Assembly (NCBI GenBank): GCA_964455525.1
Contig: CAYVWR010000009.1
Location: 62,001-126,000 of the forward strand
Direction: 5' to 3'
DNA length: 64,000 bases
From: JAFDZV01 sp964455525
Lineage (GTDB): Bacteria > Bacteroidota > Ignavibacteria > OLB7
Position numbers and translations under genes: made by a program. Under the pieces are notes generated by a model. It did not search any database and had not been told where the DNA came from. It saw nothing but the letters and a program-made list of their open reading frames with translations. This document shows positions 8,366-16,256 of this stretch, piece after piece; position 1 is the stretch's first letter; each line of letters opens with the position of its first letter.

Positions 8366-8876
8366 GACGGAGATAATCAAGTACTTTGAACGTGATGTCG
8401 AGCTTCGCATCGAAGTAGATCAACATCGCCTTATCCATGACGGCCGTGAGCTTCTCATCCTTTGAGACCTTCTCGATCGCGTTTTTCACCTTCACCTTGA
8501 TCGGATCGAGAAGTTGCGACTGATACTGTGCCAGCTTCCCCTGCGGGCCAAGACGGTCCTGCTGAAACTGAAGATACTGCTCGCCGATGGCCTTGATCTG
8601 ATTCTCCTCCACTGCCTTTGCCTCGGCGTTCAGCATCGCCTGCTGGCGCTGATAGGTCTCCACCTTCGCCTTGTAATTTGCTTCCATCGCCCGTAGCGTA
8701 TCCACATACGACTCTTGCAGCACTTTGAGCCGGTTTTCAATATCCTTGAATTCCGGCATCTGCTGGATGATTACATCGGTATCAACAAAACCCATTTTCA
8801 CCTGCGAAACCGCGGTGGAGAAGCCACCGACACAGAGAAGGACCGCAAAAAGTCCCAGGCGAGCGAATGCTTTCAT
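8352..8876 (-). CDS. OmpH/Skp-family periplasmic chaperone
   Basis: A 174-residue Skp/OmpH protein. The signal peptide starts MKAFARLGLFAVLLCVGG and is followed by KMGFVDTDVIIQQMPEFKD, a long Glu/Gln/Lys-rich coiled coil forming the tentacles, and a C-terminal segment ending at YLRRGNN. It is expected to form a trimer that holds outer-membrane proteins in the periplasm. The ATG at 8874-8876 was chosen because it begins the signal peptide directly. It lies 127 bases downstream of bamA and overlaps the second skp gene, so the two paralogues are translated from one message. Sequence differences in the coiled coil suggest an old duplication. Confidence 0.9.
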   Translation of the reverse strand: MKAFARLGLFAVLLCVGGFSTAVSQVKMGFVDTDVIIQQMPEFKDIENRLKVLQESYVDTLRAMEANYKAKVETYQRQQAMLNAEAKAVEENQIKAIGEQYLQFQQDRLGPQGKLAQYQSQLLDPIKVKVKNAIEKVSKDEKLTAVMDKAMLIYFDAKLDITFKVLDYLRRGNN

Positions 8877-9003
8877 GTGCTTGAGTGTAAGGAGCTGAAA
8901 AGTGAACTGTCGCATGAAGTGAACGAATCGACACATGGTACAGGTGTCAGAGCAGACCCGGAAGTGCAGGACACGTTTACCGGGCCTGACGTAAAAGAAT
9001 GCA

Positions 9004-11388
9004 TCAACGGCCGAACTGGAAGTGGAACTGCCAGCCGCCCGGCATGCCCTGCGCATCGGCATCGAAGCCGTAGCCATAGTCGAAGCCGAGCAGGCCCACG
9101 CCCGGAATCGTAAGGCGGAGGCCAAGGCCGGCCGAGCGCTTTAGGTCGAACGGATCAACCTGGCGGAACCGTTCCCAGACATTGCCCGCCTCGGCAAAGG
9201 CCAGCAGATAGATCGGGATCGGGTTGATCGACACACCGAAGCGAAGCTCGGATGTGATTTTTGTATAGACCTTGCCCACCGGGATATCATCACCACCAAC
9301 CGGGCCGATCGAGCCATCGCGATAGCCGCGCAGCGGTGTAACGTTGAACCCGCCGATGCCGGTGCCCCCCATCGAGTAGAACGCCGTTGGCGGGATCTGC
9401 GAGATCGGGCCGTAGTCGTTCAGATACCCATACTCATTGCCGAGATAGAACACGAGCGGGTTGGTCTCGCTAAGCTGCGCCAGCGGTGAGAAGAAGTCGA
9501 ACCGCAGCTCATGTTTCGTGTATTCGGCATCGCCAATGCCGGCCACGGTATTAGAGAATGCGAACCGCGAGCCGATCGTAGGAAAGATCGGATTGTCGAT
9601 GCTGGAGCGCGAGAGCGTGAACGTGGCGCTCAACTCGCTTCCATTACGATAATAGGAGCTTTGCGACTGATCCCCCTCGATCTCGTTGCGAAGGAAATTC
9701 AGGTTCAGATCGGCACGGAAATAGTCATCGGGCCAGCGAAGGCGGCGTCCCAGGTTGACGGCCGCGCCGATGCGGCGAAGCTTGTAATCGCTCACATCCC
9801 GTGTCTGATAGAAGATGCTGGCCCCAAGCGACGTAGGGTCATCGAACAGCCAAGGCTCTGTAACACCAAGCGAGAACGTGGTCAGATACTGCCCGAACTC
9901 CCAGTTGAAGTTCAGAATCTGGCCACTGCCGCCGGTAAGCGGCTCAAGGAGCGAGAAGTTTGTGAAGGCAAAGCCGAGCATGCCGGTAATGCCCTGCGAG
10001 CTAAGGCCGAGCGAGGCATTGAACGTATCGCTTGGGCGCTCCTCCACCTGGTAGGTGACATCCACCGATGTGGCATCAATCGGCTGCACATCCGGTTGCA
10101 GACGCTCCGGGTTGAAGTAGTTCAGGTTGGCAAGATTCCGAAGCGAGCGAATCACGGCAGCCTTCGAGAAAGTATCCCCCGGCCGGGTGTACAGCTCGCG
10201 GCGGATCACCTTGTCGCGCGTTTTTGTATTGCCGACAATCGACACATAACGGATGGAGGACTGGCCTCCCTCGGTCAGCTTGATAACGACATCAATGGAA
10301 TCGGAGCCGATACGCTGCTCGGAGATCTGCGAGTTAAACGAGAGATACCCGTTATCCAGATAGAGCGAGTGGATATCGGTCTGCTCATCGTTGCCACGCA
10401 GATTCCGCTCGATCGACACCTGATCGTAGGGCGCTCCCGGCTCCACATCGAGCCGCCTCATCAGCACATCGGTCGGATAGACCGCATTGCCGGTGACCGT
10501 GACAGAGCGGAGATACACCGGGCTTCCCTCGCTGAGGGCGATAAGGACATCGGCACGTCCGCTCGACGGATTGATCGCAATGGAATCCTGGACGATCTCG
10601 GCATCGATATAACCGCGGCTCCGGTAATAGTCGACAACCCGCCCTTCATCGGCCTTAAGCTGCTTTCGATCGAACTTGGAGGAGCGCCAGAACTGCCACC
10701 AGGATTTCTCCTTGATATCCTCCATCGCCCCTTTAAGATCGGACTCGCTCATGGCAACATTGCCGGTGAACGTGATCGCGCCGATACGAACCTCCGGCCC
10801 CTCCTCGATCTGGAAGAGAACATCCACCCGCCCGGTATCAGAGGCCGAGGGGGTCTGCGATGCGGTGATTTTCGTAAAGAGGTACCCTTCCTCGGAGTAT
10901 TTGTTGCGGATCTTCGAGCGGGTGCGATCGAACTCGTAGGGGGATGCGATATCACCGGCCCTGATCGTGGCGAGATCGCTCAGATCCTGATCGCTCAACT
11001 CATCATGACCGGCAAAGGCAACCGAGGCAACCCTTGGGTACTCCTTGACCACGATGACCAGCGTGGCCGAGCCATCGGGGGATACGCCTTCGGCATACAC
11101 CTTGACATCGCTGAACAGGCGGCGCTCCATAAGGTTGCGCACCGCTTTCGGCAGCGCGTCGGAGGTCGGGCTAATCAGGTCGCCCACCCGCAATCCCGAA
11201 AATGAGATGATGGCCGAGGGGGATGATGACTGCACCCCCTCCACACGAATGTCGCGGACACGAAGCGCCGGCGGTTCATTGGCAGGGCTGGGAGCAAGCT
11301 GTGCATGTGCTGGAATGGCGGCGCCTATTACAGCAGCAATGCCGAGCACAGTGCCACATCGCCGGATACTATTGACGGGTAAACGCAT
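9004..11388 (-). CDS. bamA: outer membrane protein assembly factor BamA
   Basis: The 794-residue Omp85 insertase folds beta-barrel proteins into the outer membrane. A signal peptide ends at about AHAQ (residue 30). POTRA-type repeats fill residues about 42-420, with motifs such as VRDIRVEGV, VTVTGNAVYPTDVLMRRL and VSIVGNTKTRDKVIRREL. The 16-strand barrel follows from about 430, with PLRGYRDGSIG near residue 690 matching the conserved lid-lock (V/I)RGF-type loop. The protein ends in an aromatic-rich strand (FHFQFGR). The position between uppS and two skp genes is the common FCB arrangement. The start at 11388 overlaps the uppS 3' end by 20 bases, implying coupling. Confidence 0.95.
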   Translation of the reverse strand: MRLPVNSIRRCGTVLGIAAVIGAAIPAHAQLAPSPANEPPALRVRDIRVEGVQSSSPSAIISFSGLRVGDLISPTSDALPKAVRNLMERRLFSDVKVYAEGVSPDGSATLVIVVKEYPRVASVAFAGHDELSDQDLSDLATIRAGDIASPYEFDRTRSKIRNKYSEEGYLFTKITASQTPSASDTGRVDVLFQIEEGPEVRIGAITFTGNVAMSESDLKGAMEDIKEKSWWQFWRSSKFDRKQLKADEGRVVDYYRSRGYIDAEIVQDSIAINPSSGRADVLIALSEGSPVYLRSVTVTGNAVYPTDVLMRRLDVEPGAPYDQVSIERNLRGNDEQTDIHSLYLDNGYLSFNSQISEQRIGSDSIDVVIKLTEGGQSSIRYVSIVGNTKTRDKVIRRELYTRPGDTFSKAAVIRSLRNLANLNYFNPERLQPDVQPIDATSVDVTYQVEERPSDTFNASLGLSSQGITGMLGFAFTNFSLLEPLTGGSGQILNFNWEFGQYLTTFSLGVTEPWLFDDPTSLGASIFYQTRDVSDYKLRRIGAAVNLGRRLRWPDDYFRADLNLNFLRNEIEGDQSQSSYYRNGSELSATFTLSRSSIDNPIFPTIGSRFAFSNTVAGIGDAEYTKHELRFDFFSPLAQLSETNPLVFYLGNEYGYLNDYGPISQIPPTAFYSMGGTGIGGFNVTPLRGYRDGSIGPVGGDDIPVGKVYTKITSELRFGVSINPIPIYLLAFAEAGNVWERFRQVDPFDLKRSAGLGLRLTIPGVGLLGFDYGYGFDADAQGMPGGWQFHFQFGR

Positions 11389-12205
11389 CTAGGATCTTCT
11401 GAACGTAGGTTCTCTGAGGCTTCTCCGACTCGCTCAACTGCTCGCTCGTCTTGCCGAAACGGCGTTCACGCTGCAAGTAATCGGCCAGTGCGTTGTAGAG
11501 ATGTTGTCGCCTGAAATCAGGCCAATAGACGGGAGCGACGTGTATTTCAGCGTACGCCATTTCCCAGAGGAGGAAGTTGCTGAGACGCATCTCACCGCTT
11601 GTGCGGATCATGAGATCGGGATCGGGAAGCGACTCCGTTGTCAGATAGGTTCTGAACAGCTCCTCGGTGATATCCTCGGGGGAGAGCTTCCCTCTACGCA
11701 CATCCAGTGCCAGCGTTTGCACGCCCCGAAGGATATCCCATCGCCCGCTATAGCTGAGCGCAAGCGTAAGGGTTAGACCGGTGTTGCCGGAAAGCTTTTC
11801 AATGCTTCCGTAAAGCTGTTTCTGTACCGGTTTCGGCAGTGAATTAAGGTTGCCTATCGCATTGAGACGAACATTGTTCCGATTGAGTTCATCAAGCTCG
11901 CTGCGAAGATAATGAAGAAGCAGGTTCATCAGCACCACAACCTCGCTCCGTGGACGCTTCCAGTTCTCCGTGGAGAACGCATACAGCGTAAGAAACGGGA
12001 TGTACATCTGCCCGCACACCTTTACGACATCGCGCACCGAGTTCACCCCCTCGCGATGGCCGGCGATACGGGCAAGCCCGCGCTCCTTCGCCCACCGGCC
12101 ATTGCCATCCATGATGATCGCAATATGCTTCGGAATCGCACCGCTATCGGTCAGCTCACGCTGGAGGTTCCTGTCCTCTTCCGATTGCTCAGTCTCCCAG
12201 GCCAC
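11369..12205 (-). CDS. uppS: isoprenyl transferase (undecaprenyl diphosphate synthase)
   Basis: A cis-prenyltransferase that extends farnesyl diphosphate to the C55 carrier used for peptidoglycan and O-antigen. The 278-residue protein has HIAIIMDGNGRWAKERGLAR with the catalytic Asp at about residue 33, YAFSTENWKRP, and the C-terminal DLMIRTSGEMRLSNFLLWE with the substrate Arg/Arg/Ser cluster. The start codon is GTG at 12203-12205. The tail (about 30 residues after LQRERRFG) is longer than in E. coli. It is the first gene of the bamA-skp-skp-lpxD unit. Confidence 0.94.
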   Translation of the reverse strand: MAWETEQSEEDRNLQRELTDSGAIPKHIAIIMDGNGRWAKERGLARIAGHREGVNSVRDVVKVCGQMYIPFLTLYAFSTENWKRPRSEVVVLMNLLLHYLRSELDELNRNNVRLNAIGNLNSLPKPVQKQLYGSIEKLSGNTGLTLTLALSYSGRWDILRGVQTLALDVRRGKLSPEDITEELFRTYLTTESLPDPDLMIRTSGEMRLSNFLLWEMAYAEIHVAPVYWPDFRRQHLYNALADYLQRERRFGKTSEQLSESEKPQRTYVQKILDAFTRQ

Positions 12206-12738
12206 GTATGAAGTCCCTGTTGTAGTTTCCTGAAAATGACAACGAATCTACCGGTTTAAGCCACCAAATACAAACCTGGCACGCTCCTATCCGGCTCTCA
12301 TCGCGTCCTGTACTTACCACCGAAGCAATCATGGAACAAGCCAAAAGATTCGTGCGGCCGCCGCAATTCAATGGCTGGCCGGGCACGATCGCCAACCGAG
12401 GCTCTTCAATTTCCGCCGAAACATTCCCTCCCCGCATCAGCTTCCGATTTCCGGCACAATGGCCTGCGCCATCGTCATGTCTGAGTGACGCAGCCGCCAT
12501 AGGTTGGTAACACACCGCTTGACTGGATCTGAAATCAGATGTAACTTCCCGGCCATATCGGAGCACCGGTCCGCTCCTGTTCACACCCTCAAGCCCGGAA
12601 CCTCACCCCGGATTGCTCCCCTGCCCCACCGTGATCGCATACCGTGTTGGACCAAGTATACAGAACCTTGCCCCAGCAGTTGCAGCACTCAGGTGCAGAC
12701 ATTTGGCATCGTACGATTCTCAGACAGGATTACAGCGC
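12206..12738. other. 533-base non-coding stretch between divergent uppS and the DUF1800 gene
   Basis: No open frame in this stretch shows coding character. The 131-codon frame on the minus strand (12189-12584) has an erratic composition and no family resemblance. The stretch must hold the promoter of the envelope operon (minus) and of the DUF1800/DUF1501 pair (plus). A candidate plus-strand promoter containing a palindrome lies at 12519-12547. I see no clear minus-strand promoter. Confidence 0.6.
12519..12547 (+). promoter_or_regulatory. candidate sigma70-type promoter with an internal palindrome
   Basis: TTGACT (12519-12524) and TAACTT (12542-12547) are separated by exactly 17 bases. The spacer carries the perfect palindrome ATCTGAAATCAGAT (12527-12540). 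A repressor or activator site between -35 and -10 would control the DUF1800/DUF1501 genes, whose first start lies about 190 bases downstream. The -10 match is weak. Confidence 0.35.
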
Positions 12739-14358
12739 ATGAACAGACGATCCTTCCTGCAAAATGGTGCCGTATCGGCAGGCGCCCCGGCTTCTCCCCC
12801 GGCATCTACGGCCCCGCATCCATCCTATCGCCGCAACGGCGCAGCCAGGGGAGGCGATGCCACATCCTCCACCTCCATCGGCTCCCTGGAACCATATACG
12901 CCACGAGCGGAACGTCCATGGGATGCACGGCGAGCCGGCCATCTCCTGCGCCGCATCGGATTTGGCACCACCTGGCATGAGATACAAGCAGCGCTTGGCT
13001 CGACGCCATCGGCGATCGTGCAGGGCATGCTTGCCACGGCTCCGCTCCCGGACGGGCCGGGAAGCTGGACATCAGAGCAGCCCTTTACGCAGGTGAACAA
13101 TGCGGAGCGCTCACAGTATTACTCCTGGATACGCGACACGCAGGAATGGTGGGCGGGGCTTATGCGTACGCCCGCTGCCATGCTTCGCGAAAAGATGGTT
13201 CTCTTCTGGCATAACCATTTTGTCAGCGAATATCCTACGGTGGTTGTAGCACAGCATATGTACCGGCAGAACCAGCTTTTTCGTGACTATGCGTTCGGCG
13301 ATTTCAGAGAGCTTACCAAGAAGGTGACGATCGACCCTGCCATGCTCATCTATCTGGATGGCGCCACAAGCCGCGCGGGAAACCCGAACGAGAACTATGC
13401 GCGCGAGCTTCTGGAACTTTTCGCGATCGGCATCGGAAGCTATTCCGATGGCACGCCCCACTACACCGAACACGATATCGTAGAGCTTGCACGTGCGCTT
13501 ACCGGATGGGCCGTCAATGGCCTTGAGAACCAGTTTCGTCCGGCACGCTTCGATAATGGCGCCAAGACGATCTTCGGCGAGATAGCAAACTTCGGCATCG
13601 AGGGAAAAGCCGCACGCGACGTTATCGACCTGATCTTCGAGCAGCGCGATCGCGACCTTTCCCACAAACGCTCGGCCGTGTTCATCTGCTCCAAACTCTA
13701 CCAGTATTTCGTTCACGATATGCCGGATCGCAGCATCGTCGCCGGCATGGCCGAGACGCTCGAAAGGAACAACTGGCGTATCGGGCCGGTGCTGCAACAA
13801 TTGCTGAGCAGCGAGCATTTCTTCGACGACAATGTGATCGGCGCCAGAATCAAGAGTCCCGCCGATTATGTGCTCGGCGCGATTCGCTCCTTTGCTCTGG
13901 ATGCACCTCTGAACCGGGCAACGACGGATATAGGGCGCCCGGAAACCCACGACCTCGTCACGGCGATGTCCTATCTCTCGCAGACACTCTTCTACCCACC
14001 GAACGTGAAGGGATGGCTCGGCGGGCGATCGTGGATAAGCAGCGCCACAGTGCCATTACGCATTCGCTATGCAAAGATGTGGATCGAGCCGGTGCAGGGA
14101 GCGCTCCCGTACAAGTTCGATCCGGTGGCTTATGTCCTGTCATTTCCCGATGCGGGGGATGCCGAGCGTCTGCTCGATCATCTTCTGATGCTTCACCTTC
14201 CCATCGCCGTAAGCGCTGATACCCGCAGCGTCCTTCTGGATGAACTGCTGGCGGGCGGGCCGATATACGAATGGGACCCGAACGCGCCAAGCGCCGCAAC
14301 ACGAATTCGTGCATGCCTTATCCGCATCACAAATCTCGGTGAATATCAGTTGCTATAG
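12739..14358 (+). CDS. DUF1800 family protein with Tat-like N-terminus
   Basis: A 539-residue DUF1800 protein. The family signature appears as HLLRRIGFGTTWHEI near the N-terminus, LREKMVLFWHNHFVSE and NENYARELLELFAIGIG, with AAMLREKM and RALTGWAVNG as further conserved blocks. The first residues, MNRRSFLQNGAVSAG, match a twin-arginine (RRxFLQ) signal, so export in folded form is likely. The biochemical role of DUF1800 is not established. The gene is followed after 91 bases by a DUF1501 gene, a pairing seen in many phyla, and the two proteins are presumed to act together at the cell surface or in the periplasm. The ATG at 12739 was chosen for the Tat motif; an upstream in-frame ATG at 12613 lies within sequence of no coding character. 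Confidence 0.88.
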   Translation: MNRRSFLQNGAVSAGAPASPPASTAPHPSYRRNGAARGGDATSSTSIGSLEPYTPRAERPWDARRAGHLLRRIGFGTTWHEIQAALGSTPSAIVQGMLATAPLPDGPGSWTSEQPFTQVNNAERSQYYSWIRDTQEWWAGLMRTPAAMLREKMVLFWHNHFVSEYPTVVVAQHMYRQNQLFRDYAFGDFRELTKKVTIDPAMLIYLDGATSRAGNPNENYARELLELFAIGIGSYSDGTPHYTEHDIVELARALTGWAVNGLENQFRPARFDNGAKTIFGEIANFGIEGKAARDVIDLIFEQRDRDLSHKRSAVFICSKLYQYFVHDMPDRSIVAGMAETLERNNWRIGPVLQQLLSSEHFFDDNVIGARIKSPADYVLGAIRSFALDAPLNRATTDIGRPETHDLVTAMSYLSQTLFYPPNVKGWLGGRSWISSATVPLRIRYAKMWIEPVQGALPYKFDPVAYVLSFPDAGDAERLLDHLLMLHLPIAVSADTRSVLLDELLAGGPIYEWDPNAPSAATRIRACLIRITNLGEYQLL

Positions 14359-14449
14359 CGCTCTATCCAGACGCCGAACGTGTGCGGAAAACAGGCCATG
14401 TGCGCCGCACATCGGCGAGCACCCAAAGGAACCAGCAGGATCTAGAATT

Positions 14450-15988
14450 ATGCAACGCAGAGATTTTCTCAAGACGGCCTTCCAGGCCGGGACGATCCTT
14501 CCGCTCGCATCCTCGGGCCTCTTTGCCCGCCCCCTTGAAGGACTCTTCTTCCCGCGTCAGGCTGGAATGGAGGATCGTGTGCTGGTGCTTATCAACCTGA
14601 ACGGCGGCAACGATGGGCTGAACACCGTGGTGCCGGTCAACGACCAGCGCTACCATGATGCCCGCCCCACGCTCCGGCTGCGTGCCGAGGAGACCCTTGC
14701 GATAAGCGATGGGCTGGCGCTGCATGGGGCCATGGGAGGGCTGCACGGCCTTTTTGGCAAGGGGGAATGCGCAATCGTGCAGAGCGTTGGCTATCCGAAC
14801 CAGGATCGCTCCCATTTCCGATCCACCGATATCTGGCACACGGCATCGGATGCCGACAAAATCTGGCACACCGGGTGGCTGGGCCGTTCGCTGGAGACAG
14901 CCCATCCAGACTATCCCGATGTGCTGCCGAACGCGCCGTTCGCCATGCAGGTTGGTTCCAGCGCCACCCTGGCGCTTCAAGGAGAAAACGGCGGCATGGG
15001 GATGGCGATGGACAACCCGGAGCGGTTTTATAATCTTGCCAACGGGCTATCCGTGCCCGATGATCCGCTTCCGGGCACACTGGCCGGGCCGGAGCTGAAG
15101 TTTGTTCGGGATGTGATAGCGCAATCGAACCGTTACTCCAGTGAAATCCGCAACGCCATGGTGGGCGGGTCCACCAACGCACAATACGATGCCGATGCGA
15201 TCTCCGCACAACTCCGCGTGGTGGCACGGCTGATCAACGGCGGACTCCGCACAGGTATCTATATCGTAACCTTGGGGGGGTTCGACACTCATAACGGCCA
15301 GGCCGTAACACATGCCGCCCGGCTGACGCAGCTATCACGCGCCATCACAAATTTTATGGCCGATGTTGCTCTTGCCGGCAATGCCGATCGTGTTGTATGC
15401 ATGAGCTACTCGGAGTTCGGGCGGCGCGTCAACGAAAACGGCTCGGCCGGCACCGACCACGGTGCAGCCGCACCGCAGATCGTGGTTGGAACGGAAGTGC
15501 TCGGCGGCAAGGTGATCGGAGGCGCTCCCGATCTGCTGAACCTGGATAATCGAGGCGACATCATGTTTGTCAACGATTTCCGCCAGATCTACGCATCGGT
15601 TCTTCGCGACTGGCTGGGCTTCAGCGCCAATGATACACGGCATGCGCTCGGTGGGGATTTTGGTCTCCTGCCGCTCTTCCGCGTTCCAACGATCGGCGTG
15701 CCGGATGAGGAACATGCGCGCATGGCGGGTGTGGAGCTTCTGCCGAACCAGCCCAATCCGGCGATCGGTTCCACGACGATCGGCTTCCGTATACCGGAGC
15801 GGTCTCGTGTGCGCATCACTCTGTTTGCAGCCGATGGCAGGGCCATCACCACCGTTCTCGACCGAACGGTAGAGCCGGGAGCACACCGCATCCCGCTGGA
15901 TGCGTCCGGTCTTGCCGCTGGCTCCTACCTCTACACCATGGAAAGCGGGCGATACAGGCTCTCGAAACGTATGACCGTGGTGCGATAA
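14450..15988 (+). CDS. DUF1501 family protein with Tat-like signal and type IX secretion C-terminal sorting domain
   Basis: A 512-residue DUF1501 protein (alkaline phosphatase/sulfatase-like fold). N-terminal MQRRDFLKTAFQAG is a twin-arginine signal. DUF1501 blocks include LVLINLNGGNDGLNTVVP, LHGAMGGLHGLF, YPNQDRSHFRSTDIWH and SEFGRRVNENGSAGTDHGAA with metal-site-like His/Asp residues. From about residue 433 the sequence NQPNPAIGSTTIGFRIP begins a roughly 80-residue beta domain, with YLYTMESGRYRLSKRMTVVR at the end. This is a type A T9SS sorting domain, which would send the protein through the outer membrane. AGGA precedes the ATG at 14450 by about 10 bases. It is probably transcribed with DUF1800 and ends at a strong hairpin. 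Confidence 0.9.
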   Translation: MQRRDFLKTAFQAGTILPLASSGLFARPLEGLFFPRQAGMEDRVLVLINLNGGNDGLNTVVPVNDQRYHDARPTLRLRAEETLAISDGLALHGAMGGLHGLFGKGECAIVQSVGYPNQDRSHFRSTDIWHTASDADKIWHTGWLGRSLETAHPDYPDVLPNAPFAMQVGSSATLALQGENGGMGMAMDNPERFYNLANGLSVPDDPLPGTLAGPELKFVRDVIAQSNRYSSEIRNAMVGGSTNAQYDADAISAQLRVVARLINGGLRTGIYIVTLGGFDTHNGQAVTHAARLTQLSRAITNFMADVALAGNADRVVCMSYSEFGRRVNENGSAGTDHGAAAPQIVVGTEVLGGKVIGGAPDLLNLDNRGDIMFVNDFRQIYASVLRDWLGFSANDTRHALGGDFGLLPLFRVPTIGVPDEEHARMAGVELLPNQPNPAIGSTTIGFRIPERSRVRITLFAADGRAITTVLDRTVEPGAHRIPLDASGLAAGSYLYTMESGRYRLSKRMTVVR

Positions 15989-16041
15989 GGATAGCCGTGG
16001 GCAGGGCGCGCCCGGCAGCATAACAACAGGGGCAAACAAAC

Positions 16042-16074
16042 AACGGCTCTCATAGAAAACCTATGAGAGCCGTT
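16042..16074. terminator. bidirectional terminator hairpin
   Basis: A perfect 14-bp inverted repeat (16042-16055 and 16061-16074) closes an AAAAC loop. It sits between the DUF1501 gene (plus) and tRNA-Leu (minus). On the minus strand it is followed by GTTTGTTTG, on the plus strand by a weaker TTCCATTCT. It can end both transcripts. Confidence 0.75.
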
Positions 16075-16084
16075 CCATTCTACG

Positions 16085-16169
16085 TACCCGGAGCGGGACT
16101 TGAACCCGCACGCCACTTACGCGGCTTCAGATTTTAAGTCTGATGCGTCTGCCATTCCGCCATCCGGGC
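16085..16169 (-). tRNA. tRNA-Leu (anticodon UAA)
   Basis: The minus strand folds into an 85-nt class II tRNA. The 7-bp acceptor stem GCCCGGA/TCCGGGT has one G-U pair and discriminator A. The anticodon arm is TCAGA-CTTAAAA-TCTGA with anticodon TAA. It has a long variable arm (GCCGCGTAAGTGGC) and the T arm GCGGGTTCAAGTCCCGC. The anticodon plus long variable arm identify it as leucine, reading UUA. CCA is not encoded and must be added. It starts 87 bases after the rpsA stop on the same strand and may be read through from rpsA. Confidence 0.96.
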
Positions 16170-16256
16170 AATAGCAACCCTGAGACGTAGAACCGCGCCC
16201 CGGCGTGAACCGAAGCGCGGCCTATCATATCATGTATATTCTATCAAAACCGGACG

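Noticed and set aside
12189..12584. 131-codon minus-strand frame upstream of uppS
   Set aside because: No homology pattern, erratic composition and overlap with the uppS start; treated as non-coding.
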